A stretch of DNA of 64,000 bases, taken from positions 26,183,931 to 26,247,930 of the forward strand of contig JAAALK010000286.1 in the NCBI GenBank assembly GCA_019279435.1, read 5' to 3'. Of the stretch, positions 11,914 through 22,897 are shown one piece after another. Numbering within the stretch: the stretch's first letter is position 1; every line of letters begins with the position of its first letter. This DNA is from Zizania palustris (Eukaryota > Streptophyta > Magnoliopsida > Poales > Poaceae). The position numbers and the translations under genes are program-made. The notes beneath the pieces are model-generated. The model was not told the DNA's origin, searched no databases, and saw only the letters and a program-made list of their open reading frames with translations.

Positions 11914-12887
11914 ATCATCTCTAGGATTAGAGAACATACGTTTCAAGCAATCAATTACCGGTAGGTACCACATTACTAAGACTGGAACTTTCCTCTCTGT
12001 CTTATATCCATGCTGGTGTGCAATAACATTCCTCTTCCTTTTCTATAACCTCTTATTCTTCTTCTGGTGGTCCTAGTAGTCCTCCACATAATCATTTGCA
12101 CATTTGTATCGACTTGCATTGCTCTACGGAAAGCTCTCTAACAATTCATACTTTTTCGATATAGGACATAGTGGTTCGGGCATGCATGAATCATCTGAAT
12201 GCCCAAAGTCAACGAACAAATCATCTTCTTTTCTTGGTACGTATTAGATGGCAGACCATTGGGTTTCGGCAAAACCTTTTTTAGGAGCTGCAAAAGATCT
12301 AAAAAAATAGTGTCAGACCATCCATTGTTGTCCTTCAGTTTCATAAGCTCAAGAGTTGTGTACAACACAGTATACTGCTTATCACAACCATGACGTTCCT
12401 CGCAAAGAAGGTTTTTCGATGCTTTGTCAAGTGCTTCAAAGTTATCGTAGCCTTTTGTTGTAGTTCTCTGCAACAACACCTCAGACGCAACATTTCGCAT
12501 CAGTTCCTCCACATCAAAGGCGTCATCATCATCATGTTGATCAACATCATGTGTTATGTCGGATGTATGATCACAACCTCTTCTATGTTCATGAGCATCT
12601 TTCGGCACATCAGAATCATCAGCAGGGTTTTCACCCATCTCACCGTGTTTCGTCCATATATAGTAGTTCTTCACGAAGCCATTTTTCAACAAGTGAAATC
12701 GTATGGTTTCACGATATGAACACGAATACATCGCTTCGTTCTTATAAACTTTACAAGGACAATATATTGCCGCTTCACTTTGACGGGAAGCATATTGTGC
12801 GACAACTTTAGTAAATTCAGTTACTCAGTTAAAATATGCCACCACATCTCTGCCGTTGGACGAGTACATCCAGGACTTGTGCTCCAT
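11914..12887 (-). pseudogene. TNP2-like CACTA transposase, N-terminal part
   Basis: Begins at ATG 12887 on the minus strand (MEHKSWMYSSNGRD), matching the start of the plant transposase-associated domain (family pattern: R/K-SWMY...CPC...HL...GF...YxxWxxHGE). Visible: CPCKVYKN, LLKNGFVKNYYIWTKHGE (near 12690-12640), LLQLLKKVLPKPNGLP and IHACPNHYVLYRKS near 12180. Defects: TGA at 12827-12825, one frameshift near 12145, and several stops before 11970. The frame resumes with MWYLPVIDCLKRMFSNPRD and reaches the Copia-1 junction, continuing at 850. The gene is dead independently of the retrotransposon. Confidence 0.87.
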
Positions 12888-13499
12888 CTAAAACATATTA
12901 TTTAAAAAATATTAATAATAAATTCATTATTGTTAATTTTTAGTAATTTACAAATTAAAAATATATTTATTTATCTCTCGTAACAACATTAATTAAAAAT
13001 GGTTTAAATTGAAACTACGTAAACCTTGTTAATTACAAAGGAGTAATAGTATTAAGTAGAATAAAAAAATTATTAAATAAATTAACTACATTGGTGTCTC
13101 TCTCCAAACAACATAAATCTAGATCTATAATCGTAAATCAAATTAAAAAAGATATTAGAACAAGGTAAAAATGTATACAAGTGATGAATAATTGTGAGGA
13201 GGGTCATATTGGTTTATTTGGGAGAAAGAAACACTATAAATAGAAGAATATTTGAAAATTTCTATTCACAAACCCTAGATTAGTAAAACGCTAATTACTC
13301 ATTATATACTTAATTCAGGACAAAATAAATATGATATTCGGCATGGATTTACCTCCTAGAATGAAATCTTTGAAAAGAAACAAAAACAAAGCCTCCCCCT
13401 CCACTTTCTAGATTTTTATCACCATTGCACGGACCAAATCGCGAACTCCTGTAGCCTTGGGCTCGAGGAGGAAGAAGGTGTGTATTTATAGCCAGAATA
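12888..13499 (-). other. Upstream region of the CACTA-1 transposase gene
   Basis: AT-rich sequence between the transposase start and the subterminal repeats. A TATA-like TATAAATAG reads on the plus strand at 13235, but no promoter for the minus-strand gene stands out. I see no coding frame worth calling. Confidence 0.5.
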
Positions 13500-13802
13500 G
13501 TAGTGGCGGTCTCCTGTGATGTCATCATCACATTAGTGGCGGACAGCGTAGCAGTGATGGGCAGTTTTCTGTCTGCCACTACTAGTGACACTACTAGTGG
13601 CGGTCGGTGCTAGCGTCAGTACCGACTGCCACTACTAGTGGCTGCACTAGTGGAGGTCGGTGCTGACATCAACACTGACTGCTACTAGTAGTGGTGGTCG
13701 CTGGCGCGGCAGCGGCTGGTGCCACTATAGTGGTGGGCCTCTAATAGCCGGCTACTACAGTGTTTTTGCCCAATGCCACTACAGTTGCGATTTGTAGTAG
13801 TG
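13500..13802 (-). repeat. Subterminal repeats and terminal inverted repeat of CACTA-1
   Basis: Repeated palindromic units of the form GCCACTACTAGTGGC and GGTCGGTGCTG fill the last 300 bp and end in TTTGTAGTAGTG at 13802. Such arrays are the binding sites of CACTA transposition proteins. Confidence 0.8.
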
Positions 13803-14642
13803 GTATGTGCCATAAAATTTGTGAAATATCTATCAAAATGGAAATGTAGTTCTCTAGTTGGTAGATTACTGAAAAGGTCATTCTTTCTGTGCAGTTGGAA
13901 GAATTTAAGAAGCAATTGTAAGTCATTGGGCCAGGACAATTTATTAGTGAGTATTACTTATAAAAAGCTAGATTCCTACGTATTAAATATTTGTATTTTT
14001 TGGGTCAGCAAACAACTATATATATATGCTGAATTTTTAGCAATTGTCAAAAACATGTGATAAAGATCGTGATTTTGATAAAGAGAGCAATTTAACTGCT
14101 TGAGTTCCTTCTCGGAAAGGTGTTTTAATCTCCTTACAATTTCTAGTTAGTCTTCTCTTGAATTAATAGCCATGATTGATGCATCTTCCTTGATTTTATT
14201 TTTTTACATAATAGATCAATTTTCAAGTAGTCAGACATCTTCAAATACTTCCAATAGATCCACAATGACTGAATATTGATAAAGAGGGCAATTTGGAGCA
14301 TTTTTAGCTAATATTAAGTTCAAATGTTCAATGCTTAGAAACAATCTAGAGAGGTATATGTATACACGTTCTTATATAGTTGACTATTCAGTTAGTTAAT
14401 TTATGTGAATCTTTTGCCGGTAATATGCAGTGAATCTTTTGTACTGGTGCTACTATATTAAATATTAAAATTATATATATATATATATTCTAAAGATAAA
14501 TACTTTATTTGGTCTTATATAATTATTTTTTCTAAATAGAGATAGAACGTCAAACCAACATCACCGCAAGTGCATTATTGGTGTGCCACAAATGCAACAA
14601 ACATTGTAGCTGGCGCACCATAGGCATGCCTCAGCATCTAGT
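13803..14642. other. Unassigned AT-rich sequence between two CACTA elements
   Basis: No protein with recognisable similarity and no long frame. It contains an (AT)n tract near 14472-14488. A pyrimidine-rich stretch ending TGTGCAG at 13895 followed by LEEFKKQL and a TAAGT sequence looks like a small exon boundary, but this is too little to call a gene. It may be host DNA or an old element remnant. Confidence 0.5.
14640..14642. repeat. Target-site duplication of CACTA-2 (left copy)
   Basis: AGT here and AGT at 17861-17863 directly flank the element. Confidence 0.85.
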
Positions 14643-14835
14643 CACTACAGGAAAACGATAAACTTCCGTCGGCTTTTGGGAAAGCCGACGGAAGTTATTT
14701 AACTTCCGTCGGCCCTCCTGGAGGCCGACGGAAGTTAACTTAACTTCCGTCGGCTTCTGACAGTGGCCGACAAAAGTTAGCGGGGATTTTTCCGCGGCCG
14801 ATCGGATCCATGCTGGCCGACGGAAGTTAGATAAT
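14643..14835 (+). repeat. Left terminal and subterminal hairpin array of CACTA-2
   Basis: After the 13-bp terminus come consecutive inverted pairs of AACTTCCGTCGGC and GCCGACGGAAGTT separated by 8-14 bases, each able to form a stem of about 13 bp. Three pairs are near-perfect; a fourth half lies at 14815-14830. Confidence 0.88.
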
Positions 14836-15405
14836 TTATTCCCCAACCGCGTGCGTACAGGGAGCCCTAGCTCCCTGTACACGCGCGCCCGGCCCGTTCC
14901 CCGCCACCGCCGCCTCCTGCGCCCGCCGCCTCCCGCCGCCGCTGGCCGCCGGTCCCGCGCGCCGCCCGCTGCCACCGCCTCCCATGCCGACCCGCGCCGC
15001 TCCGGCCTCCCCGCCGCCTCTGGCCGGCCGCCGCCGACCACACGCCCGCGCCCGGCCGCCGCTCCTCCCCGCTGCCGCTGACCGCCGCCGCCACCGCCGG
15101 TCCCGCCTCCCACGCCGACCGCGCGCCCGCGTCGCACACCCGCCGCCGCCTCGCTCCCGCACCGCATCCCGCCAGTGCCGCCGGCGGTGCTGCCCACCTC
15201 CGGCCCACCGCCGCCGTGCCCCACCGCCGCCGGTCCGAGCCACCGGACGCCGCGCCCGCCCCCACAGCCCGCCCCCGCAGCCGCCGGCCGACGGACGCCG
15301 CACCGGCCCCTCCCGGCCGCCGCCGCCCCTGTTTTGGCCGTCACCATCCGGACACCGTCGCCCATCGCCCGTCGCCGCTCACCGTCGCCACCCGACAATT
15401 AAGTA
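14836..15405 (+). other. Extremely GC-rich block of CACTA-2
   Basis: C/G-dominated, CpG-dense sequence. Long open frames exist on both strands in several frames, all Pro/Arg/Ala low-complexity, which is what such composition gives by chance. It may contain the leader or first exon of the TNP1-like gene downstream (a plus-strand frame from ATG 14984 ends at 15404), but no splice link can be proved. Confidence 0.6.
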
Positions 15406-15768
15406 ATGCTATAAACTTGATTTCAAGTTTTGAATTCTATGTTCTTGTGTTCAAAATTTATGAAACTTGTGGATATCTAGTTGAAATTGGTTTGAACAAA
15501 TTTGTTGGTTTAGTTAATTGAATTGGATAGTAAAATATTGCTATTAACTCTAGATGTTTGTTTAGAAGTTGTATTCTAAAAGTATATATGCAATGAAAAT
15601 ATGTGTTGTATAGGTTGTTGTCGAATAAGGAACACATGTACATTTTTCTTTTGGTACATATTACGATTTTGTTGATTGTGATGTTGTATGTATGCTTATG
15701 CTTGTGAATACTTATGCTTGTATATATATATACTTTATTATATATATTTCTTTTCGTATCCACATAAG

Positions 15769-17151
15769 GTGGTGAAGGACGCCATTTCGTATGCCCGCAT
15801 TCAAGCGAACAATGCTTACTACAAGGAGAAGCTAGGGCAACGAATGAGCAAGGCGACGGGCTCATCGTCAATCTATTTGAATGAAGAAGAATACCATTCG
15901 GTAAACAATTCTAACTTTTTAAATCTTCGATTGTTTAGATTTGTTGTCATATAATACAAATAGCATCTCTGTTCAGGTGAGGATTCCGTGGTTTGCAAAC
16001 CACGAGGACGCCTATTTCGAATTCTGCAAGATTTGGTCTTCAGCCGCATTTATGAAGACTTCCGAGCAGAAAAGACAATGCCGCGGGATGGATCCCAAGC
16101 ACAGATATGGTGCCGACGGATATATTCGCCACGCTAAACGCTTGGTAAGACCTCCTTCTGTCACTCTCTAGCTATAGATACATTGTAATGCGACTAACTC
16201 ATTTCTAATGTACAGGAAGCTAAATCTGGCAACGTGCCAAGTGACATAGAGGTGTATACCTCTGGTCACAAAGGAAGCGATCTGACACAGCCAGATGTCT
16301 TGTGTAGCCAGATAGGCACGGACCATTTGGTGAGATGTTATTAAGAGTTTACGTAATTTCATTTTTCTGCGTCTAGCTAATCGGACATGTTTTTTGCAGG
16401 CGCAGTATGGTGAACACATGGTTCGACTCCATGGAGAGGACTATGATTGGCGGAGAGAACCTGTCGACCAAATGGCCGTGTACTCCAGCGGAGGTGGCAA
16501 AAGCCATGGACGGTGAGACAGTGTTTTTATTAATGTTTTGTGTATGGTATTGTGATGGTAACTAACCCCTGTTAATGTTGCAGGTACTCCATGTTAAATG
16601 GAGTTATTGACTTGAGAGCGGTGAGAGCTCAGAAGTCAGCTCAGTCGTCGCAGAGCTCCGTTGGAGTTGGCTCTAGCCGTCGTCGCTCAGAAGAAACCCC
16701 AGAGATTGTTCGGATGAGGGAGGAAATTAGGCGGGTAAACGAGCACAACAGGAAACAACAAGAGTACTATACCGCCTGCTTAGCACAACAACAGGCGATG
16801 ATCCAAGTAAGTTTAGTTTAGAGTGTTGCAGTTCAAAAGTATTAAGAAATAGGTTTAGAACTAACTGATTACATTACAACATGTGTAGCAACTAGCCCAG
16901 CAAAACAGTGGATTTGACATGTCCATGTTCCAACCACTAACTCCCCCGCCACCACCACTATCTCCTACATCACCTGAGGTACCTCCTAGATACTTAAGTT
17001 AGCGTTTAGAAGGGTAGTTGAGTTCGTTCTCTAATTTTGTCCATTTCTTTAGATTTTCCATACGCTTGGTCAGGATGGAGCCTCCGGGGATAATGTGGAT
17101 GAAGCGGGAGGTGGCGGCGGCAACCACGACCCAAATGTGGGCGATCAGTGA
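15769..17151 (+). CDS. TNP1-like protein (plant Ptta/En/Spm transposase family), spliced, 5' end unknown
   Basis: Seven exons join in frame with GT-AG introns: 15769-15900, 15977-16144, 16216-16329, 16400-16512, 16584-16806, 16889-16978 and 17053-17151 (TGA). The product has KIWSSAAFM...KHRYGADGYIRHAKRL, then EVYTSGHKG, then EHMVRLHGEDYDWRREPVDQMAVYSSGGGKSHGR, a pattern I recognise from the Transposase_24 (Ptta/En/Spm) family, the DNA-binding partner protein of CACTA elements. A coiled-coil/glutamine-rich stretch (REEIRRVNEHNRKQQEY), a Pro-rich segment and a Gly-rich acidic tail follow. No stop interrupts the visible exons. The upstream exon or start codon is not resolved; the first listed exon has a weak acceptor. 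Role: probably binding of the AACTTCCGTCGGC arrays (inference). Confidence 0.78.
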
Positions 17152-17154
17152 GTA

Positions 17155-17445
17155 TATGGACAAATATGACTTTGTATGTGGCTCTCGCTGTGTTTTGTGA
17201 ATTTGTATGTGAATTTGGATGTTATATGTGAATTCAGATGTGTACTGTGACTTTGGATGTGAATTCAGTTATATTATGTGATTTTGGATGTGAGGTGTAA
17301 AGTGTGGATGTGAATTTGGATGTGAGATGTGATTTTGGATGTTATATGTGAAGTTTGAATGTGATTTTGGATGTGAAATGTGAATTTGGATGTGTATTGT
17401 GAATGTGATTGAAATTGTGGTTGGATGTGAGTGTGAGTAGGGGAA
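17155..17445 (+). repeat. Degenerate TGTGAATTTGGATG-type repeat
   Basis: Short irregular repeats of TGTGA(A/T)TTTGGATG follow the TNP1-like stop codon. Low-complexity 3' region of CACTA-2; no coding function evident. Confidence 0.7.
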
Positions 17446-17469
17446 CCAGGAAAAAATAAAAAAAATACC

Positions 17470-17860
17470 AGCTAACTTCCGTCGGCTTTGGCCCTAGCCG
17501 ACGGAAGTTAGCTGGTTTCGGCCACGTGGGTAGAAAGGCTAACTTCCGTCGGCTTTGGCCCTAGCCGACGGAAGTTAGCTGCCCCTAACTTCCGTCGGCC
17601 AGCTGGGCCGACAGAAGTTAGCGCCCCCTGCTGACGTGGCAGAGTTCGGGGCTAACTTCCGTCGGCCACGTCAAGCCGACGGAAGTTAGCTAACTTTCGT
17701 CGGCGGCCGACGGAAGTTAGCTAACTTCCGTCGCCTCGCTTCCGTCGGCCAAAGGCCGACGGAAGTTAGCGTTTTGCCAACGGAAGTTGGCTTCTTCCAT
17801 CGGGAAAGGGCTAACTTCCGTCGGCTTTGGCCGACGGAAGTTGCCTGTTTTGTTGTAGTG
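17470..17860 (+). repeat. Right subterminal hairpin array and terminus of CACTA-2
   Basis: About eight forward copies of AACTTCCGTCGGC (some with one mismatch) alternate with reverse copies GCCGACGGAAGTTA, forming a series of hairpins, two with an identical TTTGGCCCTA loop. The array ends in TTTTGTTGTAGTG. Confidence 0.9.
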
Positions 17861-17863
17861 AGT

Positions 17864-18473
17864 AAAGATATAAAGATAGGCCCAACATCCCGACCACACC
17901 GCATCGCCCCGCCATCTTGAAGTCGAGCTGCATCGCAGCCACCGCAACAGCCGCAACTCGCAAGTCACCTCTCGATTAGAGTCACACACGCGAACCCCGT
18001 ATTCCCACGCCTTCCATGAGTCATAGCCACACCCGCCGCGCCACCACCACGTGGGAAGGTGGATGATTGGATTTGGTAGACTTCATCGATTGGCCCCACG
18101 TCAAGTGTCTCAACCAGCTGGACTGTTGTCTCCGACCCCTCAATTATTGCCCAGTTCTTAGTGAAAACACAAGAACATAATTTTGGTGTTGCTTGCAACA
18201 ACTGCAGATTTTCTGATTCTATTCAATACTTAAGCAAAACATGCGATTACAAAGTAAATGACCCTACTAATCAGCCCTTGACGCGTCGTCCTCCATGCTC
18301 CACTACTCGGCGTAACATGCAGAACACCTCCACTAATCACAACTAACTCAGATAAATAAGGAGAGCCAAACGCATGGTCAAGGCATGCATCAGCGGCTCT
18401 AGACACGCTCAAACCTTGGGAGCGAGCTCCCATTATTCTGGCTAAAACAAAACAGGAAATAAACCAACACGAG
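17864..18473. other. Unassigned sequence between CACTA-2 and the Ale-type Copia
   Basis: Mixed-composition DNA with no frame of recognisable similarity and no clear repeat. Possibly host intergenic DNA; with 13803-14642 it would have been contiguous before CACTA-2 inserted. Confidence 0.5.
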
Positions 18474-18615
18474 TGTTAGAATATATGTTTTGGCTCTATT
18501 ACTCTCAGGTTAGGTGGGTTGTTAGGCTTGTTTGCCTTGGCTGCCAGGCTTTCCACTCTATATATTGTACTACTTGCCCCTATGTGCAATATCATCCAAT
18601 ATTCAATCTCTATCA
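18474..18615 (+). repeat. 5' LTR of the Ale-type Copia (142 bp)
   Basis: Starts TGTTAGAATATATG, ends CTCTATCA, and contains TATATATTG near 18551 as a probable TATA region. No second LTR is in the window to confirm the start. Confidence 0.75.
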
Positions 18616-18628
18616 TGGTATCAGATGC
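18616..18628 (+). other. Primer-binding site of the Ale-type Copia
   Basis: TGGTATCAGATGC directly follows the LTR; it matches the initiator tRNA site except near its 3' end. Confidence 0.8.
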
Positions 18629-18704
18629 TTTTCTTGCTTCTGCTCTTTATGGCTAGCCGTTGTTCTTCTCTCATGGCTGCTGGCTTCTCCTTGTTCTTTC
18701 TCTC

Positions 18705-20120
18705 ATGGCCACCGACGCCGAGCCCAACTGTCAGGCTGCTGAGGATGTCATTGCTACCATCCAGCGGTGTGTTGCCTACTTGATTGCCTCCTCCTAGGAT
18801 GCTGAGAAGGAGGTTGCTGATGCTCATGCTCGTTTACGTGCGCTCCAGCAGCTCTTGGAGGAGGAATAGGCTTCTACCACCAAACTGGAGGCCAAGGTAG
18901 CTGTTGCGGCTGTTCTCCTGATTATTAATGTCGTCCTCTTCTCCAACACTACCACCTCTTCCTTTTGGTGGCGATGCCGAGGCATCTATCATCGCCACCC
19001 TAATCACGCAGTCCTGCGGGGTACAAATCCCATTACTCTAGATCCCTCTTCTTTAAGCTATGCGCATTGGCGCGATCAGGTTCTGCTCACCTTGAAGCGC
19101 TACACAGAACGCACTTGACGACCACATTCTCTCTGATAATGTCCACATCAATATCCTTGTCTGGGAACGCATGGACAATGTTGTCCTCTCTCGGATCTTC
19201 GGCACGATCACCATCGAGCTGTAGGACATCACTCGGGAATGTGGCGTCACTGCTCATCAAACCTGGCTCACTTGAGAACCAGTTCATTGGCAACAGCGAG
19301 ACACAGGCACTTCATCTTGATGCCACATTCCACAACTTCATTAAGGTGATCTGCCGATGAACGACTACTGCCGCAAGATGAAGGCCATGGCTGACTCCAT
19401 CCATGATCTCGATAGTGATTTTTCTGACCGCAATCTTGTCTTCAACATTCTTCGAGGCCTGAACAAGCGGTATGAACATCTCCAAGCCATCATCATGCGG
19501 AGCCTCCCTTTCCCGACCTTCCTCAAGGTCATGGATGATCTAGTCCTAGAGGAACTTCAACTCGGCCCCGACAAACCTCCAATTGTGCCGCAGGCCTTCT
19601 ACTCCAACAACTCTCCCATCTATGCTACTCCTGTCTGGCCCCGATCTCCTGGTATTGGCGGCCAAGGCCAGGGACAGGGACAGGGGTAGGGCCATGGTGG
19701 TCATCGCGGTCGCGGCAGAGGAGGTCGGGGCCACGGCTATGTGGGAAACAATACCTCAGGCCATGGTAACAACAACCAAGGCTTGGGTCGTGGCTCTACA
19801 AATGGCGCTCCAACTGGATGGCCCTCCTTCTTCAACCCATGGCAAGGCACCATCACCATGTACCCTAGTCCAACCCTAGGGGGTAGTTGCGACCTCCACA
19901 GCAAGCATTCTTCACTGCTCCTGGTCCTTTCGGTCGGCAGGACATATGGTCGGCTCAAGGTTCACACCACCACTAGCACCCATCCCAGCTCCACCAACAA
20001 TGCCCGTCACTTAGCAGACTTCATCTTGGATGTCGTGGCATGGTGCTTGGGACCAGCCATCGCTGGCCTCCTCCTTCAATACAATGTCTCTTTAGTAGCC
20101 ATCTTCACTCATCTTCGAAT
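18705..20120 (+). pseudogene. gag: Ale-type Copia gag, degenerate
   Basis: From ATG 18705 (MATDAEPNCQAAEDV) the reading passes through several stops and frame changes. Recognisable parts: ITLDPSSLSYAHWRDQVLLTLKRY near 19030-19110, RIFGTITIEL near 19195, and a well-preserved segment MNDYCRKMKAMADSIHDL...ILRGLNKRYEHL...VLEELQLGPD at 19357-19575, then a Gly/Gln-rich RNA-binding tail. The family normally has a single zinc knuckle here; I do not see a clean one. Not functional. Confidence 0.82.
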
Positions 20121-22604
20121 GGGTTGCTGATTCTGGTGCGTCGAACCATACGACGCCTGATTCCGGTAACATCTTTGTTTTTTTCGACCTTCTAATCCTA
20201 TTGCACCTTCTTCTATTGTTGTGGGCAACAAATCTATTCTACCGATCACCTCTGTAGGTGACAAAGTTCTTCCCGACCCATTTTTCTTAATAATGTTCTT
20301 GTTACTCTTGACATTATTAAGAATCTGCTATCTGTTCATAAATTCTCCACTAATAATCATTGCTTTATGGAATTTGACCCCTTTGGCCTCTCTGTGATGG
20401 ATCTGGCTACCAAGAACGTGATCATTCAGTGCAATAGTTTTGGACCTCTCTACACTGTTCGGTTGCCGGTCCTTCACACTCCTCAAGCGACCACCCATGT
20501 CCATCTGGCATCACCGGCTTGGACATTCTGGTCCTCATGCACTCTCCATGTTGTCCAGTGCTACTTCTATCACTTGTCCTAAGTCTGATCATGTTTCATT
20601 TTGCCATGATTGTCAGCTAGGTCGGCATATTCGATTGCCATTTACTTTGTCTCACTCTCGTGCTACACAATGTTTTGATCTTGTTCATTGTGATTTGTGG
20701 GCCTCCCCAGTTCCTAGTCTTTTAGGCTATAAATATTATCTTCTCATTCTAGATGATTTTCACATTATTCCTGGGTATTTCCTTTGCACCTTAAATCTGA
20801 TACTTTTTCCATAATCACTCAGTTTTTTTTCTTATGTCAACACTCAGTTCGGGTGTGTGATCAAGAGTCTCCAATGTGATAATGGGATGGAGTTTGATAA
20901 CTCAGCATCTCGTGCATTCTTTCTCACTCATGGTGTGCATCTTCGTATGTCTTGTCAATACACTTCGCCACAGAACGGTAAAGCCGAACACATGTTGCGC
21001 ACTACCAACAATGTTGTTCGTACTTTACTGTTCCAAGCTTCTATGCCACCACGTTTTTGGGTTGAAAGTTTGTACACTGCCACTTATTTATTGAACCGTC
21101 TTCCCACCAAAATAATTTATGCTTCCTGCCCTTTTACTACCCTATACAACACACCTCCCACATACGAGCATCTTCGAGTCATTGGGTGTGCTTGCTATCC
21201 TCATCTCTCTGCAACAGCCCCCATAAACTTGCTGCTAGTTCCACTCGGTGTGCCTTTATAGGGTATTCCCTAGATCACAAAGGATATTGTTGTCTTGATC
21301 TCTCCACAAACTTCGTCGTGATATCAAGACACGTCCTTTTTTATGAGGCTTTTTCCCCTTTGACACCTCGCCCCCTCCACCTAATGACTTTGATATTTTA
21401 TCAGAGATGGATCTAGTGCTTCCACCCATTGGAACCTATCTCTATGCAGGTACTACCTTAGAGCCCACTACCTCCCTGTCCACCCTGGCTACACCACACA
21501 GGGCTCCGGCATCTCCTGCTGCACCACTTGTGGTCTCGGCCCCGACATATCTTGCTGCGCCACACGCGGCCCTGACGTCTCCTGTTGCACCACCTGTGGC
21601 CTCGATGTCTCCTGCTACACCTGTGGACCCGCTTCTCCTACAGAACCACAAGTGGCCTCCTCCGTTATTCCTAGGGCGTCTCGTTTTTCCCACCCAATCC
21701 AGGTTTATCAGCGGCGGCCCCTCCAGCTTTGTCTTCAACCACAACTGTGCCTGCTATTAAGCCACCTAAATTCCAACCCAAGGATAGGCTAGTACCTCGG
21801 GTACTACCAGATGGGGTTGAACCAATCTCACCGGTGGTTCACCTGCATCCGATGTCTACACGTGGGATTGATGGCTATCGTCAGCCCATGCGACAGCTTT
21901 TTGTTGTATCCCTATCACTGGTCCTGAAGTTTGTTCAAGATGCTCTTGCTGATCCACACTAGCGTGCAACAACAATGGAAGAAGAGTATTCTGCCTTGAA
22001 GGCCAATGGCACATGGGACTTGGTGGAACGTCCACGAGGTGCAAATGTCATCACCGGAAAATGGATATTCACCCATAAATTCAATGTCAATGGCACCTTG
22101 CACCGATACAAAGCTCGTTGGGTTCTTCATGACTTCTCACAACGTCCTGGCCTTGACTATGCTGAGAGTCTGAGACATTCAGTCCAGTTGTCAAGCCTGC
22201 TATAGTCCGCATTGTCTTATCTCTGGTTCTTGCTGTGATTGGCCACTTCATCAATTGGATGTAAAAATGCCTTTCTCTATGGCACATTAACTAAGACAGT
22301 ATACTGCTCTTAGCCTACTGGTTTCTTTGATCTTGCTCGACCAGACCTAGTTTGTCGCCTCAACAAGTCCCTCTACGGTCTTAAGCATCCGCCTCGGACT
22401 TGGTACAATTGTTTTGCCACTTATTGACTCTCGTTGGGTTTTGTTGAAGCTCAAATAGACACCTCATTGTTCATCTTCCACCAGGGGGCTGACACTTTCT
22501 ATCCACTTCTCTATGTTTATGATTTAGTTCTTACAATGTCCAGTCCAACATTGTTGCAGCGCACCATTATAGCCTTGCAGCAGAAATTTTCTATGAAGGA
22601 TCTT
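20121..22604 (+). pseudogene. pol: Ale-type Copia pol, degenerate and cut in reverse transcriptase
   Basis: Protease VADSGASNHTTP (catalytic Asp codon 20129-20131); integrase zinc finger WHHRLGHSG...CHDCQLGRH near 20500-20635; integrase core with FDLVHCDLWASP, QCDNGMEFDN and SPQNGKAE providing D,D,E (20670-20990); FWVESLYTATYLLNRLP; reverse transcriptase from MEEEYSALKANGTWDLV (21975) through DLVCRLNKSLYGL-like remnants to FSMKDL at 22604. Frameshifts occur near 20440, 20815, 21230, 21400 and 22200, with many stops after 22200. The pattern is of long neutral decay. Confidence 0.83.
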
Positions 22605-22848
22605 AAATAGCAAAAAATGGCATTAATAGTCAAAATTGTAAAAATATCAAATTTTAGTAATTTAACCGAAAATATGTGATGACCTGGCATAGTCCGGTCG
22701 AACCGGCCATGTAGGCCTAGTTGGACTGGCCCAACCCGAGTCCGACTCCATATAGCTGATTTTAGGGTATTTTTATCCCTAATTAATTTTGGATGACTTG
22801 GAACTCGTATCTAACTCGAAGTAGACCCAGGTACCCATGACCAACCTG

Positions 22849-22857
22849 TATAAATAG
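22849..22857 (+). promoter_or_regulatory. TATA box of the Gypsy-X LTR
   Basis: TATAAATAG, about 45 bp upstream of the T1 insertion point, so T1 separates this promoter from the Gypsy-X body. Confidence 0.65.
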
Positions 22858-22897
22858 AGGCAAGGCTGATTCAAGAGACCCCCCAAAAAACCATAAT

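Larger units (their letters stand above)
1..13802 (-). mobile_element. CACTA (En/Spm-type) DNA transposon, 5' part, CACTA-1
   Basis: The right terminus reads TTTGTAGTAGTG, so on the minus strand the element begins with CACTACTACAAA, the CACTA signature. It is preceded by palindromic subterminal repeats and followed inward by a minus-strand TNP2-like transposase gene, which runs off the left edge of the window. The other terminus is outside the window, so the 3-bp target duplication (expected GTA, 13803-13805) cannot be checked. A complete Copia retrotransposon occupies 851-11913 inside the transposase gene. The transposase has stops and a frameshift, so this copy is not autonomous. Confidence 0.88.
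14643..17860 (+). mobile_element. Complete CACTA element encoding a TNP1-like protein, CACTA-2
   Basis: Left end CACTACAGGAAAA and right end TTTTGTTGTAGTG are imperfect inverted repeats beginning CACTACA, and the trinucleotide AGT flanks both sides (14640-14642 and 17861-17863), the 3-bp duplication expected of CACTA elements. Both ends carry arrays of AACTTCCGTCGGC in inverted pairs. The 3.2-kb interior holds a GC-rich block and a spliced TNP1-like gene but no TNP2 catalytic transposase. The element is therefore probably non-autonomous, relying on TNP2 from another copy. Confidence 0.93.
18474..22604 (+). mobile_element. Ty1/copia retrotransposon, Ale/Retrofit-like, decayed and incomplete
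   Basis: A 142-bp LTR is followed directly by a primer-binding site, then gag, protease, integrase and part of reverse transcriptase. Short LTRs and the gag and integrase sequences (YCRKMKAMADSIHDLD, YTSPQNGKAEHMLRTTNNVV) fit the Ale/Retrofit group of grasses. The sequence stops at reverse transcriptase residues FSMKDL (22604). RNase H and the 3' LTR are absent here; they may lie outside the window on the far side of Gypsy-X or be lost. Many stops and frameshifts. Confidence 0.85.

Noticed and set aside
12199..12811. Plus-strand frames of 64-109 codons across the TNP2 region
   Set aside because: Shadows of the minus-strand transposase, which has recognisable family motifs.
14631..15406. Several 75- to 255-codon frames in the GC-rich part of CACTA-2
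   Set aside because: Overlapping Pro/Arg/Gly low-complexity frames on both strands, explained by composition; only a leader or first exon of the TNP1-like gene remains possible.
18161..18827. Small frames of 60-90 codons around the Ale-type LTR
   Set aside because: They overlap the LTR and primer-binding site or unassigned DNA and resemble no known protein.
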